DNA of 64,000 nucleotides from NCBI GenBank assembly GCA_013399855.1, contig VXAY01002371.1, positions 125,953 to 189,952 of the forward strand, given 5' to 3'. Shown one piece after another: positions 12,401-25,524 of the stretch. How positions within the stretch are numbered: the first letter of the stretch is position 1; each line of letters starts with the position of its first letter. The DNA is from Oxyruncus cristatus (lineage: Eukaryota; Chordata; Aves; Passeriformes; Cotingidae). The notes under the pieces are model-generated. The model was not told the origin of the DNA. It did no database searches and was given only the letters and a program-made list of their open reading frames with translations. Position numbers and translations under genes: made by a program.

Positions 12401-15400
12401 TGTAGCCTCTTGAAACTCCTGCCAGGCTTGTACTCTGTATGTGTTCAATTAATACTATTAGGTTTTTGGTTCACATGAAAATTTAACACTTCCAAGAGCA
12501 GACGACTGAAGAGGTAATCCAGCTGGTGTCCAATGTTTTTGATAACAGTTTCTACTAAAGACCCTTCCTCTTTCTCGTCTAGTAACACTGATTTGTAGTC
12601 AGAAGCAGCAGATGGACAAAAGCTATCTACATTTTTCTATGTGCTCATTAGGGAAAAATATGGAATGCTAATTTTTTGTGATCACTTAATGTTGAATTGA
12701 TAGGATTAGCATGCCTGTCTTTTTTAGCATATGCTCTTTCCAGTCATACTACCTTGTTAAACAGAGCAGATGTTCATCTTCACAGTTGAAAAACATTCTT
12801 AACTGAACTTTGTAGTGTTGATATTAGAAGTACAGTTACTAAGCTTTAGTGATGCTTATTAATATGCAGAATGTGCTGCAGAGCAATAAATCACCTGACA
12901 TTCCATTTTATATGTGTTCCAAACCTGTATAGTAAACTGATTCAGTAAGATTAGCTTCACAGCCACCCTTAAATGTCAGATAAAAAGGAAACTCACAAAA
13001 CCCCCTCCAAACAACAACAAAAAAGAAAAAACCGAAAACACAACCAAAACCAACAATAAACTTGCTGGCTTGGTGGATATCCCCTCATTCTTTAAAATAT
13101 TTAGATGAGTAACATAACATTTTAAAAAGCAATCCTGTTACTAACCTAGAAAAAGGGTAGCCTAGCTCTTAAAAGTACAGTCTTAATAGTAACATATCCC
13201 TGTTTTCGTAAGGACTGTTGGTCAAAGGAAATAGTATTCAAGCAGCAGTCACTCACAAAGAATACTACCATTTTCTTACACATATTCTGTACTTAATTCT
13301 CTATCTTTTAGTCTTAAAAAAACTAAACAAAGACATAGGTCCAGATTTTTTTCAATTACCCAGAGTTTATGTGGCTGCCTAGGATGTGATTGTACTTCTT
13401 TTCTTAAAGACATTGCCTGTGGAAGTATTGTGAATATAGTCCCAATTATGTTAATAGCCAAAGGTTAGTAAAAAAAAAAAGATAAAATGGGATTTATAAA
13501 TTTTACAGGAGAGACAGCAGGTGCAAAATTTTGTAATATTGTTTCTTTTCTTACTAGAGTAGCAAAGCGCAAAAACTACTTTTAAACTTTGGCTGTATAA
13601 AAGAATTTTTTTTTATATGGATACTCTGCCAATAATTTCCAGATCACATAAGAGCATTCTGGATTTTAAAAAAAAGTAAATGGGGAAGATGTGGTATTTT
13701 CTGGCTAAACTTTATTGACTTTTGATGATCTGTTCATTCTGCTGGCAATTCCCAGTGAGAGAAGCAGCACATTAGATGCTGCTAACAGTGACGTTTGGTT
13801 ACAAAATATTTAGAAACTGCAGTTTTATATTTTAGCATATCATAACTAGAAGTAGTTCCAGTACTTTGATAGTCATGTTGTTTGTAAGACCAGTGTATGC
13901 TATCATTTCCACTCTCATTTTTTGATGATGTTTTTTCAACCTGTTGCCTCCTGTAGTTTTCTACAGATAACAGATAGCTTTCCTGCATTAAAAGAGAAGT
14001 TTCTGTTATCTATAGCACATTTGGTGTAGCATTTATGCTGAAAGCCATAAAGTCCTCTGTTAGAGCAGTTTGCAAATATGGCTATACAGAGAGAAATTTA
14101 ACTTCTACAGATCTTCAAGTACATAGACATCAAGGCTGGTGCATAACTATAATTGGAGAGTTAAGTGATCAATACTTAAACATTAATATATTTGAATGTT
14201 AACATTAATTGCTGTTATAGGAGACACTGCTAGGCTGCATGAACCTCTGACTTGAATCAGTATGGTGGCTCCTTTTCAATGGTCTGACAGACTCCTGTCA
14301 GAGGAAAAAAATTCCTTAGCTGTGAAGTTGTTCAATGGTGTGGTTGCACAGATTTCTTTTAAACTTGGTACTTCACATTGTAGTAATTTTTATAGACACA
14401 AGATGAAAATTTCTTACCTTTTCTGATTTGTTAGTAAGGAAACATCTTTGCTCTTTAAGCAAAACTTGAGATGCCTGAACAGTTGATGGCAATGTACTTC
14501 TAGTATGGTAAAACATGAAATGCCAAGACTGCTGAAGTGGTGTGCTGGTGAGTTTAACATCAAGGCAGCTGCTGTGCAAACCAGAGTTTGGTAATCACAC
14601 TGTGATCTGATAATGTTCTCTGCCTTCAGTTTTGCTTGTCTGCAGTGGAGGTTACTGTTGCAATTAGACCAGAAAGCTGGGCAAATTCAGAAAACAATGG
14701 CCTTGAGTAAGTTTTAAAGGATAAATGCTACTCTGTACCATTCTTCAGATGTCAGTGTGCCACTAGAGTAATTGTAACCAATTTGACAAAGATGCTACTA
14801 ATGCTTGCTGTTGCAATCTTCAGCGTTTAAATTGTCATTTTTAGGAGTATAATCTCACCTGCTGTAGAAAAGCTCATACAAAGAGACTGTTCTTGCAAAA
14901 TATTTCTGAAATTTTTATTTATTTATCAAATTTAGTAGATTTTGGTTACAATACAGGTAAAATATTTTAAAACATCGTGTGAAAACTTTCTCAGCATAGG
15001 TTTTCTACAAAAATACAACCCTAAAAGTTTCAGCATACAGAGGATTCTCTCTTTCATTGTTTGCTATAGTACAGACAGTAACTGTAATTTATACAACTGT
15101 ACTTAATTTGGGGATGTTCACCTCTGATGAAATTATACTCGGGGATACTTGTTGCTAGTGTTGTCTTAGTGTTTTAATGGAGAACCTTTAAAGATGAGCA
15201 GTCTAAGTGTGTGCTGTATGAGTGACCACTATAAATATATCATTTTCAGCTCCCAACAAGTAGCTCGATGCTGGTCACAGCTATTATTTGGTGTGTTTCT
15301 TCTCCAGTTGTCTTTTTTCTTTATGTGACTACTTATAAATGCCATCCAATGTACTGTTTTTGTTGATGTTTGACTGCAATACATGTATCGGTCTATCGTA

Positions 15401-18400
15401 GTAATTTTTAATAAAATAGACTTCATCCTGGATTTTATCAAAGGCACTAGTCAATGTCCCTTTTTTTCACTTTTATTTGAGATTTTTTGAAGATACTATT
15501 TCTTTGATAGTTGCAGTTTTGATTTATTGAAAATTATTGGTTAATAGAAATAATTTCTGCTTGCCTTTTGAAATCTCATCTGTATTTATCTTAACATATG
15601 CAGTTCTCAGTGTCCGTATGACTGGTTTCTTTTTCTCAGAAAATAATTCTTAAAAAGTACTACTTTACAGTTTTTCAGATATGCTTTATAGTACACTACT
15701 GCTACTAGTAGTGTAAATTATAGCTCTTGTCTGTGAATAGTTTCCAAGAATATATCTATCCTGGGTCTCCGATCTGGGGTGAATTGTTTGACTCTTTCCT
15801 CTTTTGTCTTTGCTTCAAGAGGATTGAGTTTGTATATGTATGTGGTTTGTGAGGAGGGCTGATGCTTGTTTCTGTTGAAGTGTTTTTGTCCTGGCTCTGC
15901 AGTTTTGTTATGCCACAGTGAATTTGAAGGCTGTCAGGCTCACAAATTTTAAAGAGTCAGACTGAATGTGTGTGGGAAACTGTAGGTGATTCTTGTTTCA
16001 ATAGCCTAGTTCTTTCAGCCATTCCTGGAACAACAGCTTTCAGCTGTTGGGAACCTGGACATTAGTGGGGGAAAATGAGTAATAATCAGACTTCAGGTTG
16101 TAGACTTAAGTGCTTTAGAATCATAGAATCAACTGGGTTGGAAAAGACCTCTGAGATCATCAAGTCCAACCCTTGATCCAACACCGCCGTGGTTACTAGA
16201 CCGTGGCACCAAGTGCTACATCCAGTCTCATCTTAAAAACCTCCAGGAGCAGAGAATCCACCACCTCCCTGGGCAGCCCATTCCAATATCTGATTACTCT
16301 CTCTGTAAAGAATTTCTTCCTAATACCCAACCTAAAGCTCCCCTGGCAGAGCTTAAGATCATGCCCTCTTGTCCTACTGCTGGTTGGCTGGGAGAAGAGA
16401 CCAACGCCCACCTGGCTACAATGTCCATGTATCAATCAGGAGGTTTAATAGTCCTTTGTTGCAAAAGAAGTTGGGATACTTTGCAGGCAAAACACTTCCA
16501 GACTTGTAATGCTTCGAAGAACTAAAGGGAATCTCCGTGCAGCTGGCCAGAAAAGGTTCCCTTTTTGTGTGAATGTCTTCTCTTGGCATTTGGGGAGCAG
16601 GGTGGTAGTGAAGGAGATGGAAGTGGTTTGTGGAAAGGAAACCCCCTACTCTTTCTGCAGCCTTTCCTTCAGTATGCAGCACATGCACACAAATGCTCAG
16701 GTTTCTTTACACCACCAAGCCCCTTGATCTTTTCCTTCTAATAAATCAGAGGTCAAATTATTAATTTCCAGTGCTTGTATTTTTTCGTAGGATCATCTTA
16801 TTCATGCAGAAATGTTGCTGGATATTTCTGTTAAGATACAGGATTGTAGAAAAAACTTTGAAGTGCTGAGCAGCATAAACAGGCATAGCTCTGTGTCTTT
16901 GAGGGACTTGAAGCAATATTTTGCTGTATATGGCACTTCCTTCAAGCCATCATATGAAGAGAATGGAGTTTCCCCTTCCTGTGGAACTGGAACAGTTACA
17001 GGAAGTGAGTTGCAATATATGGATATCCATTATTTTGAATACTTTTATCTAGAGGAAAGACAGACATTTTGTCTGTGAAACCTGCTATGATACGATTCAA
17101 TCTTGTAGTATTATTACCTGTGTTATGTAACTTTGGAAATGCTTCCTGTGATTACATGCACCATTTTATACAGAGTCTCTGTTTTAGGATGTCGAGGTAA
17201 TGCTTTGTATGGGTTATGGGCCTAGTCTGGGTTTCTCCCCTCTTCTCAGCTTCCTATTTTAATAAAATTTACAGCAAAGTATTATCTGCAAGACTTCTTC
17301 CCTTCTGTCAAAGATAATTGAAATAGCTCTTCAGACTCAGATTACTAGCAGATGGCAAACCAGTAAACCAAACATTCTTGTAATAGCAGGGCAGATGAGC
17401 ACTGCCTGAAGTATCAGACATCGCTTGGAATCTGACAGGAACTGGAATTATACAGGATAAGAGAGGAGCAGATTCTCTAAAGTATCAAAAAAAAAAAATC
17501 ACTGAAGCTAGAGTTGCAAGGTAATACCTTCCCTCCATCTAGTAGTTAAAGTGCCTACGAGGAAGAACTGCAGGAAGAATGTATAGGAAAACTAACTTGG
17601 CCTGTGTGCTTTTCTGTTGATGATCTGTTTTCCATCTTGTAGTATTAAACTGGTCTGTGGGTACTTGGAAATCTTGTAACACTGTTTGAATTAATCCCTT
17701 CCCAGTGCTAATAAAAGCATTTTGTTTCTGACATCCACAGCTTGTACAAAACAGGAGCTCTGTATTTATTTATACTCTCACGGGAACTCTTTAGCACTGT
17801 TGAGTGGTGCACTTCTTGGGGCCAAAGAAAGGACCCATCTGAAGCCCTCTAGTGAAATGAGAAATAGCAAACTACAGTATCTAAGGTGGCACCTGCAACA
17901 ACTTCTAAAAGAAGAGTGAAGATGGAATAGGTAGTGTTATTTTTAAAGCTAGGCTTTACATCGTAATAATATTGAAGAATGGCATGTTTTAATGCTGGAG
18001 GTTTTTTTTTTATCTGGCAGTGTAGGTTTTACTAATGACCACTCATCTTTTTGACATTTTTAAATAAAATTTAAGCTAAATAGTGCAAAACATTTACAAT
18101 TGATGTTGAGCTAGTGCATTAGCTTTTAAAAATAAATTACCATCATGCATTTGAGGAGATGTGAATAAAAGTTGCATAAGCAACTTCTGGGGACAATGTC
18201 AACCTTTTAACAGTCCATGTCAAGTTGGATTTCTGGTAAACACTAGCCATAAAAATACCACTCCATGCAACGCTGATATGCAGCTATTTTTGTGATGTGA
18301 AGTGGAGCTATATGTAATAGCAAGAATTTCTGGACAAAATAGCTAAGTAAAATTATAGGTGTTTTGACAAATCAGTAATTTCCTTTAATGTTTTGGCATA

Positions 18401-21400
18401 TATTTTTCCATGTCCTGTGAAAAGCACGAAAAAATATAAGATACTCTAATGAGGGGGCATTGGGTTTGCATATTTAAAATAAGAGTTCTAGCTCCATGGT
18501 ACCCCTTGTTTATGTGAAGACATAGTTTCCTCTTTTGATTTTGGTGGAAGAGTGCCATCTACTGAGTTGTTTGAATTGTACCTTAGTTTATTTGTGGTGG
18601 TAATTTTGAGGAAATGGATAAAATTGTCACTACTACTTTGATAGTAGTGAAATAGTAAGTTTCTTAGTCCTTTGGGGATATGCGAAACTAAAGATTATGC
18701 TGTAGTGGAACCTGAGGAGTCTTAAAATAAAACACAAAACACTTGTCTTAGAGTGTGTTATAAAATACTTAGAGTACCAATTTAATGGATAGCTATTGAT
18801 TGCTTACTTATGCATGAGGCTAATTTTAAATTTTTTTAGTGTCATTTTGAATGGAGAATATTTAAGATGTCTCTACTTTTGCCTCTGAGCAGGCAAGGGA
18901 AACTTTCTCCTAAGACGCGTTTATTGCACTTCATTTTTATTTTTGGCATTTAGACACTGCTAGCTGAAATACTTAAAAAGCAATAGCAGCAGCGCTGCCT
19001 GTGAACATCACTTTGGGTATTTGGAAGATCTTAGAGCTTGTGACTACTGTGAGTCTGGGGACAGATTGTCATATCAAGTTGGTATAGACAGAAGAGTTAA
19101 ACTTGTACCTACCACCTTGATTTCAGGTCTGAGTTTCTCCTTCTTGTCTATATTATGGAAATGTTGATACTTCTAATCTGTGACCCTCTTAGTGCTTCAA
19201 CAAGTGACTTTGCTGGTAACTACTTCAAAAAGCTGTGTAAGCAAACACATGGTATACCTGCATCACTGTATTGATAAAACTTCCAGTGATGAAATAAACT
19301 TTCTTCAAATTGATGTTTAGAAGAGGAAGTTATTTCCATCATTGGTACAATACAAAATGACGTGAGAAGCAGAAGGGTAGATTTAATCCTCATACACAAG
19401 TTGAGTGTTAAAGGAATGTGTCCAAAGCAAGGAGCTAAAATCAGTACTGAGAGATAAGCCACAGCAAAGCCTACAAGAGAAATTCATATGATGAACTTTT
19501 TTTTAAATTTGAGTTGGTCTTCAAAACCTTTTCCTGTGCTCTAGTCACCTGTGTTTTCTGCTGCCTTTATCAAAACAAATGAGTAAAAGTGGCTATATGA
19601 AGAGTGATAAATTGAACAGCAAAGGTGAAGGATGGGGCAAAACCTGGCTTGAGATAGAAGATTTTAGAGGGATTAATAGTGAATTTGAGAAATAAGGCAC
19701 ATTGGCACCAAAAGGAAAGATGTGAGAATAACGATTTCTGTAAAAGGAAAGAAATTTCACAGAATTCAGAATATGCTGAGTTGGAAGGGACCCACAAGGA
19801 TCATCTAGTCCAATCCTTAGTCCTGCACAGGACCATCCCCAAGAGGCCCTTCACCATCTTCCTTGCCCTCCTTTGGATGCTTTCTAAGAGCTTGATATCT
19901 TTCTTATCTCGCAGTGACCAAAACTGCAGGCCTTGAGAGGAAACCGTATGAGGAGCAGCTGAGGTCACTTGGTCTGTTCAACCTGGAGAAGGGGAGACTG
20001 AAGGGAGACCTCATTGCAGTCTACAACTTCTTGTGAGGGGAAGAGGAGGAGCAGGCACTGATCTCTTCTCTGTGGTGGCCAGTGACAGGACCTGAGGGAA
20101 TGGCCTGAAGTTGTCTTAGGGGAGGTTTAGGTTGGATGTTAAAAAGAGGTTCTTCACCCAGAGGGTGATTTGGGCACTGGAACAGGCTCCCCAGGGAAGT
20201 GGTCACAGCACCAAGCCTGACAGAGTTTAAGAAGCATTATGGATTGAACCTTTCAACTATTGAGTGATAACAGAAGATTGGGAGGGGGCACACATGACAG
20301 TGTAGCTTACATTAATTATGATAACCCCTGTGGTCTTATTCTATATAACGCAAAAAATGATGTGAAGGGTTGATAAGATAAAAGTGAAATTGACTCGGGA
20401 GACTAGACTAGCTACTATGCAGTTTGTAGGGAGGGCATTGGAGAATGGGCTTCTATTTGAACAAAGTCAGGATGGAATGATTAGGGATTACAGTTAGTGT
20501 CTTCTGTTATGAATATTCAGTAGTTGGTGACTTGACAGTAACTGAAGTGAATTTACCTGTCAGACAAGAGATAAGGGAAGTATTTTAGATCATGCTGTGT
20601 GACTGAAGATTTCTGAACCTGGCAAAGAATTGCTTTGCAGTCAATTGGTGTTGATGGACAATGATGGATTGGGCAAGGATTGGCAATGTTCTTTGAAAAT
20701 GTTTAATTGTCATTTTATTAGATAATATCTATGGTTATTTATGCTTTCATAAGTTAAATAAGTATAAAAATTCACTTAGCATCTCGTTCTAGGACACTGC
20801 TTTTGATAATGCTGCTCTTGGCAATGTCTGTACAAAGTATCTGGACTCTGGGAAAAGATACCATTCTTACTCCAAGTATACCTTGGAGTATTCTTGGCCA
20901 AGAACCTATGGATATAAGAGGAAAAGCCTCATTAATTATTGATGTTGTGATATAGTAGGTGCTGCCAAAAGGATGGATGAGGTAGGATATCAGTAATAAC
21001 ATGTTAAAATTTGACATGAGAATTAAACTGGATTAAATGGATGACAGATGAGGAGTACTTTAAAGCATGCAACAGAATACAAAGATCTTACTTCTGATTT
21101 TTTATGAAGTTCTTCAAAAATGCCTAATTATTTCCTGGATTTACTCTTGTGTATGTAGTCTTTGGAAAAACTTTATGAATTAGGATTTCACCCATTTCAC
21201 TGCATCTTGTGTAGTCAGAAGAAACAGTATTTGTAACAGTTTCCTACTGTTCCCCTTGTTTTCTACTGTTCTTCTATACCACTGAGGAAAAAATACTGGA
21301 TTAGTCACCTTCTTTGCACTGTTGGTACTGAAATACATCCTTTAGACTAAAATAGTAGAACCTGTATCAGAAAGCAAAGCGAGTAAAATCAAGGAAAGCC

Positions 21401-24400
21401 TGTAGCCTTTTTATTTTTTTTTGTTTGGTCTAAATTGATGGGTTTACCTCTTCATTTAACAGCATGCTTTGCCATCTGTGAATTGTGCATATAGAAACTT
21501 ATCATTAAAACCAATTTAGTTTCTTGTTTAATTTTAAATCACAGGGTTTGTTTTTTTTCATCCTGTTTGCATTTGTACTTCTCAATTATGTCTTGTTCCA
21601 ATGAACGATTGCCTCTCACTGGCAGCTCTGAGAAAATTCTACCAAATACAGCCTCTACAGAAAATTTGCTGACACTTTTTTTAGCTGTTTGGGAAATGCT
21701 TTATCTGTGCATTTTTATTTAAGCAACTTTGACGTTTAAGAAGTGCTTTGACTCCTATTTGTTGTTGTTAGAAAATGGACAGGAAGCAGAATAGACTCCC
21801 AGTAATACAGGAGGAAGTAGTTAGTGACCTCCTGAGCCATTTAGGCACTCATAGGTCTATGGGACCGGATGGGTTTCATCCAAGGGTACTGAGGGAGCTG
21901 TCAGGAGAGCTTGCTAAGGCACTCTCCATCATTTATCATCAGTCCTAGCTAACCAGGGAGGTTGACTGCAGGTTAGCCAGTGTGACACCCATCCACAGGA
22001 GGGGCTGAAAGGAGGATCTGTGGAACTAAGGCCTGTTGGCCTGACCTCGGTGTCCAGAAAGTTTATGGAACAGATAATCTTGAGTGTGATCACATGGCAC
22101 ATACGGGACAACCAAGGGATCAGGACCAGCCAGCATGGGTTTAGGAAAGGCAGGTTCTGCCTGGCCAATCTGATCTCCTTTTATGATCAGGTGACCCACC
22201 TGGTGGATGAAGGAAAGGCTGTAAATGTTGTTTACCTGGATTAAAGTAAAGCCTTTGACAGGGTTTCCCACAGCATTTTCCTGGAGAAACTGACTGCTTA
22301 TGGCTTGGACAGGTACACTCTGTGATGGGTTAAAAACGGGCTGGGTGGCCAGGCCCAGAGAGTGGTGTTGAATGGTGTCATATCCAGTTGGTGGCTGGTC
22401 ACTAGTGGGGTTCCCCAGGGCTTAATGTTGGGGCCAGCTCTGTTTAATGTCTTTATTGATGACCTGGATGAGGGGATTTAGTGTTCCGTTAGCAAATTTG
22501 CAGATGACACTAAGTTGGGTAGGAGTGTTGATCTGCTGGAGGGCAGGAAGGCTCTACAGAGGGATCTGAAGAGGCTGGATCGGTGGACTGAGGCCAGTGG
22601 TATGAGGTTCAACAAGGCCAGGGGCTGAGTCCTACACTTTGACCACAACAACCCCATGCAGTGCTACAGGCTTGGGGAAAAGTGGCTGGAAAGCTGCCCA
22701 GCAGGAAAGGACCTGGGGATGCACTTTGACAGCCATCTGAATGCAAGCCAGCAGTGTGCCCAGGTGGCCAAGGCGGCGAATGGCATCCTGGCCTATATCA
22801 GAATTAGTGTGGCCAGTAGGACTAGAGCAATGTACTCAGAACTGGTGAGGTCACATCTTGAGTACTGTATCCAGGTCTGGGCCCCTCACTACAAGAAAGA
22901 CATTGAGGGGCTGGGGTGCATCCAGAGAAGAGAATGGAGCACAAGTCCCGAGAAGAGCAGCTGAGAGAGCTGGGGTTGTTTAGGCTGGAGAAAAGAGTCA
23001 CAGGGGTGACCTTACCACTTTCTACAACTATATGAAAGGAGTTTGTGGCCAGGTGGGGGTCAGCCTCTTCTCCTAGACAGCTTATGACAGGAAAAGAGGG
23101 CATGGGGAGGTTCAGGTTGGATATCAGGAGGAATTTCATAGTGGAAAAGATTGTTAAACATGGGAATGGACTGCCCATGGAGGTGGTAGAGTCACCATCC
23201 CTCAAGGTGTTCAAGAAATGAGTGGATGTGGCACTTAGTGCCGTGGTCTAGTTGCCAAGGTGGTGATCGGTCAAAGGTTGGACCTGATGAGCTTGGAAGT
23301 CCTTTTCAACGTAAATGATTCTGTGATAACTGCCTTATGCTAAGGATTGAATTGATACCTACAATTCTTTCAACTATCTCTGATGTCAGATGGGTCACCC
23401 ATAGATGAAGAATCTCCCAATATCCCCTAGGTCTACTTAGAGTAACTAAAGAATTAAAAAGAGGACTGCTCTTCTGTGGTTTTCATAAATATTCTGGAAT
23501 TAATTTTCTCTTTCAAATGTGATTTCCAAGGGCAGATGTGCACAAAGTTGCTCCCATGTAGCACAGCTATAAATAAGAGTAATAACTTTAAAAAAAGAGT
23601 ATTTTGTGGAGAAAATGTGCATATTGCTAATGGAAATGCTTGAAGTGTAAACATTTCTAAGCGTAGGTCTGAAGGTGGTTTGAAAAAATAAATTTTTGAA
23701 ATGTTGCCTTTTCTCATAAATGAAAGTAAAATCACTGTTATTATGTGATATTAAATTAAGGTCCTATTGTGCTTTTCCTGTGTATGACCTGCACGTCTAG
23801 CAATTATGAAAATGAACACTGGTGGTAGGACATGAGTATGTTATCTCTTCCTTCTCTCAGGCACAGCTGTTGTCCCTTGTTTTTTTCAAAAACTGTGCAG
23901 TGAAGACAATGAAATACTAGTGTTTTCCATGTTTAATTTCAAAATGGCAGTGGGGAACACAGAAGCAACATTCAAAAGTACACCTTGCTATTAATTTATC
24001 CAATTTCATAATATTTGGAACAGGGGATGAAGCCGAAATAGTAGAATGAACTGCTTGGAAGTGAAGGAAGAAGGAAAGGGTCTTTGATTAGAAAACTGCT
24101 CAGAGCAGAGTAATTCCTCCAGAGCTATCCTAGGTCTTTGGCAAAGTTTTTCCTGTCTACAAAATTAAAGTGCTTCGCCCATCTTGTCGTTATTCGTTAT
24201 AATTTTTGCCTGTTTTGGGAACCACTATATAGTAGACGATCACAGTGAGCTCTCTTGCCTTCAGGACACATACACAAGTATAGAGGATTTGGGCAAACTG
24301 CATTCCCTGGCTTGCTGCCTGTTTTGTGTGTTTGAGAAGTGCTTCACATGTACCGAAACAGGCATGTATTATCCTTCTACAGTCAGTATTTAAATGACAT

Positions 24401-25481
24401 GCTTTTTCAACTCACTATATCCCGCAAAACTGGGAGGCTTTGCATTGCTTTAGAAAAGAGGATTAATGCTGGTTAGGAGGATGATATTAATTTGAGATGA
24501 GAAGAATAATTTTAGCTACTAGGTGAAAAAGTGAAGATGACATAATCCTTCAGCAAAGGAACTAAGTAAGACTAGCTGCAAGGACTATTTTCTTTTTTTT
24601 TATAACAGTAAGCACTATAGAAGAGGCCAGACTCTATTTTCAGATCTTCACTAATTTGTCAGAGAAATTTGCTCTGAATATTTAAAGCTTGTGTAATCTT
24701 ATTCCCAGTGCTGTATATTTACTGAATTCTGGAAAAATGGTTCAGGTGGCCTGGAAAATGTAAAAGAATTTTTTTTTTTAAGGAAACATTGAAGTCTTGA
24801 AATTTTTACTGACCAACTGTAACAGTGCTTCCAGAAATATTTGCATCAGAATAGTTTACAGAAAACATTTGAGGCATAGAATTTGAAGGGGGAAGTAACT
24901 TGAGGAATCTGGGCTTTCTGTTTTTTCTGGGTCGTACTCCTCTGGTTTTAAGGCAAGATAGTTCTAGAACCTCAATTCCAAATAAACTCTGAGTGGATGA
25001 TCGAACAAGGTTTGTATTTAATTATGTTGAAAGCTGATGTTCAGGGGAGGGGCTGGGGAAATCTTGTTTTATTAGAAAACTACTTGTGTCAGTGCAGATA
25101 AATAACAGGATTTAAAGTTAAATTTCTGTAAGCATCAGAATTTCACATTTGGAAATTACTTTTCATCTATTTCTGCAAATAATTATTATTTCAAGTGAAT
25201 ACAGATGCATGAACGAGGCAGAAGCCAATCAGCTCTGAAACTTATGGTATTGCTTGTCGTTTTTTTCCAGTCTGGCAATTTGTGTAGTCAATCCATAGTT
25301 AATGTAAAAGCAACAACTTCACATTAAAAGTATTCTGAGTTTGTGTAGGAAGGTATCATTTATGGGGACAACACCCCCTCCGCTCTTTTTTTTTTTTTTT
25401 TNNNNNNNNNNNNNNNNNNNNNNNNNNNNNNNNNNNNNNNNNNNNNNNNNNNNNNNNNNNNNNNNNNAAACCACAAGTGTA

Positions 25482-25524
<43 letters not shown>

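Noticed and set aside
16203..16448. ORFs of ~80 codons on both strands
   Set aside because: They lie inside an antisense CR1 3' end, which is non-coding.
16812..17078. 88-codon ORF ([10 protein letters not shown]...) in intron 2
   Set aside because: No recognisable domain, no splice or promoter context, and its length is expected by chance in 64 kb.
22656..22964. 102-codon ORF and the antisense 130-codon ORF at 22822-23214
   Set aside because: Remains of CR1 pol and its reverse complement, with stops on either side.
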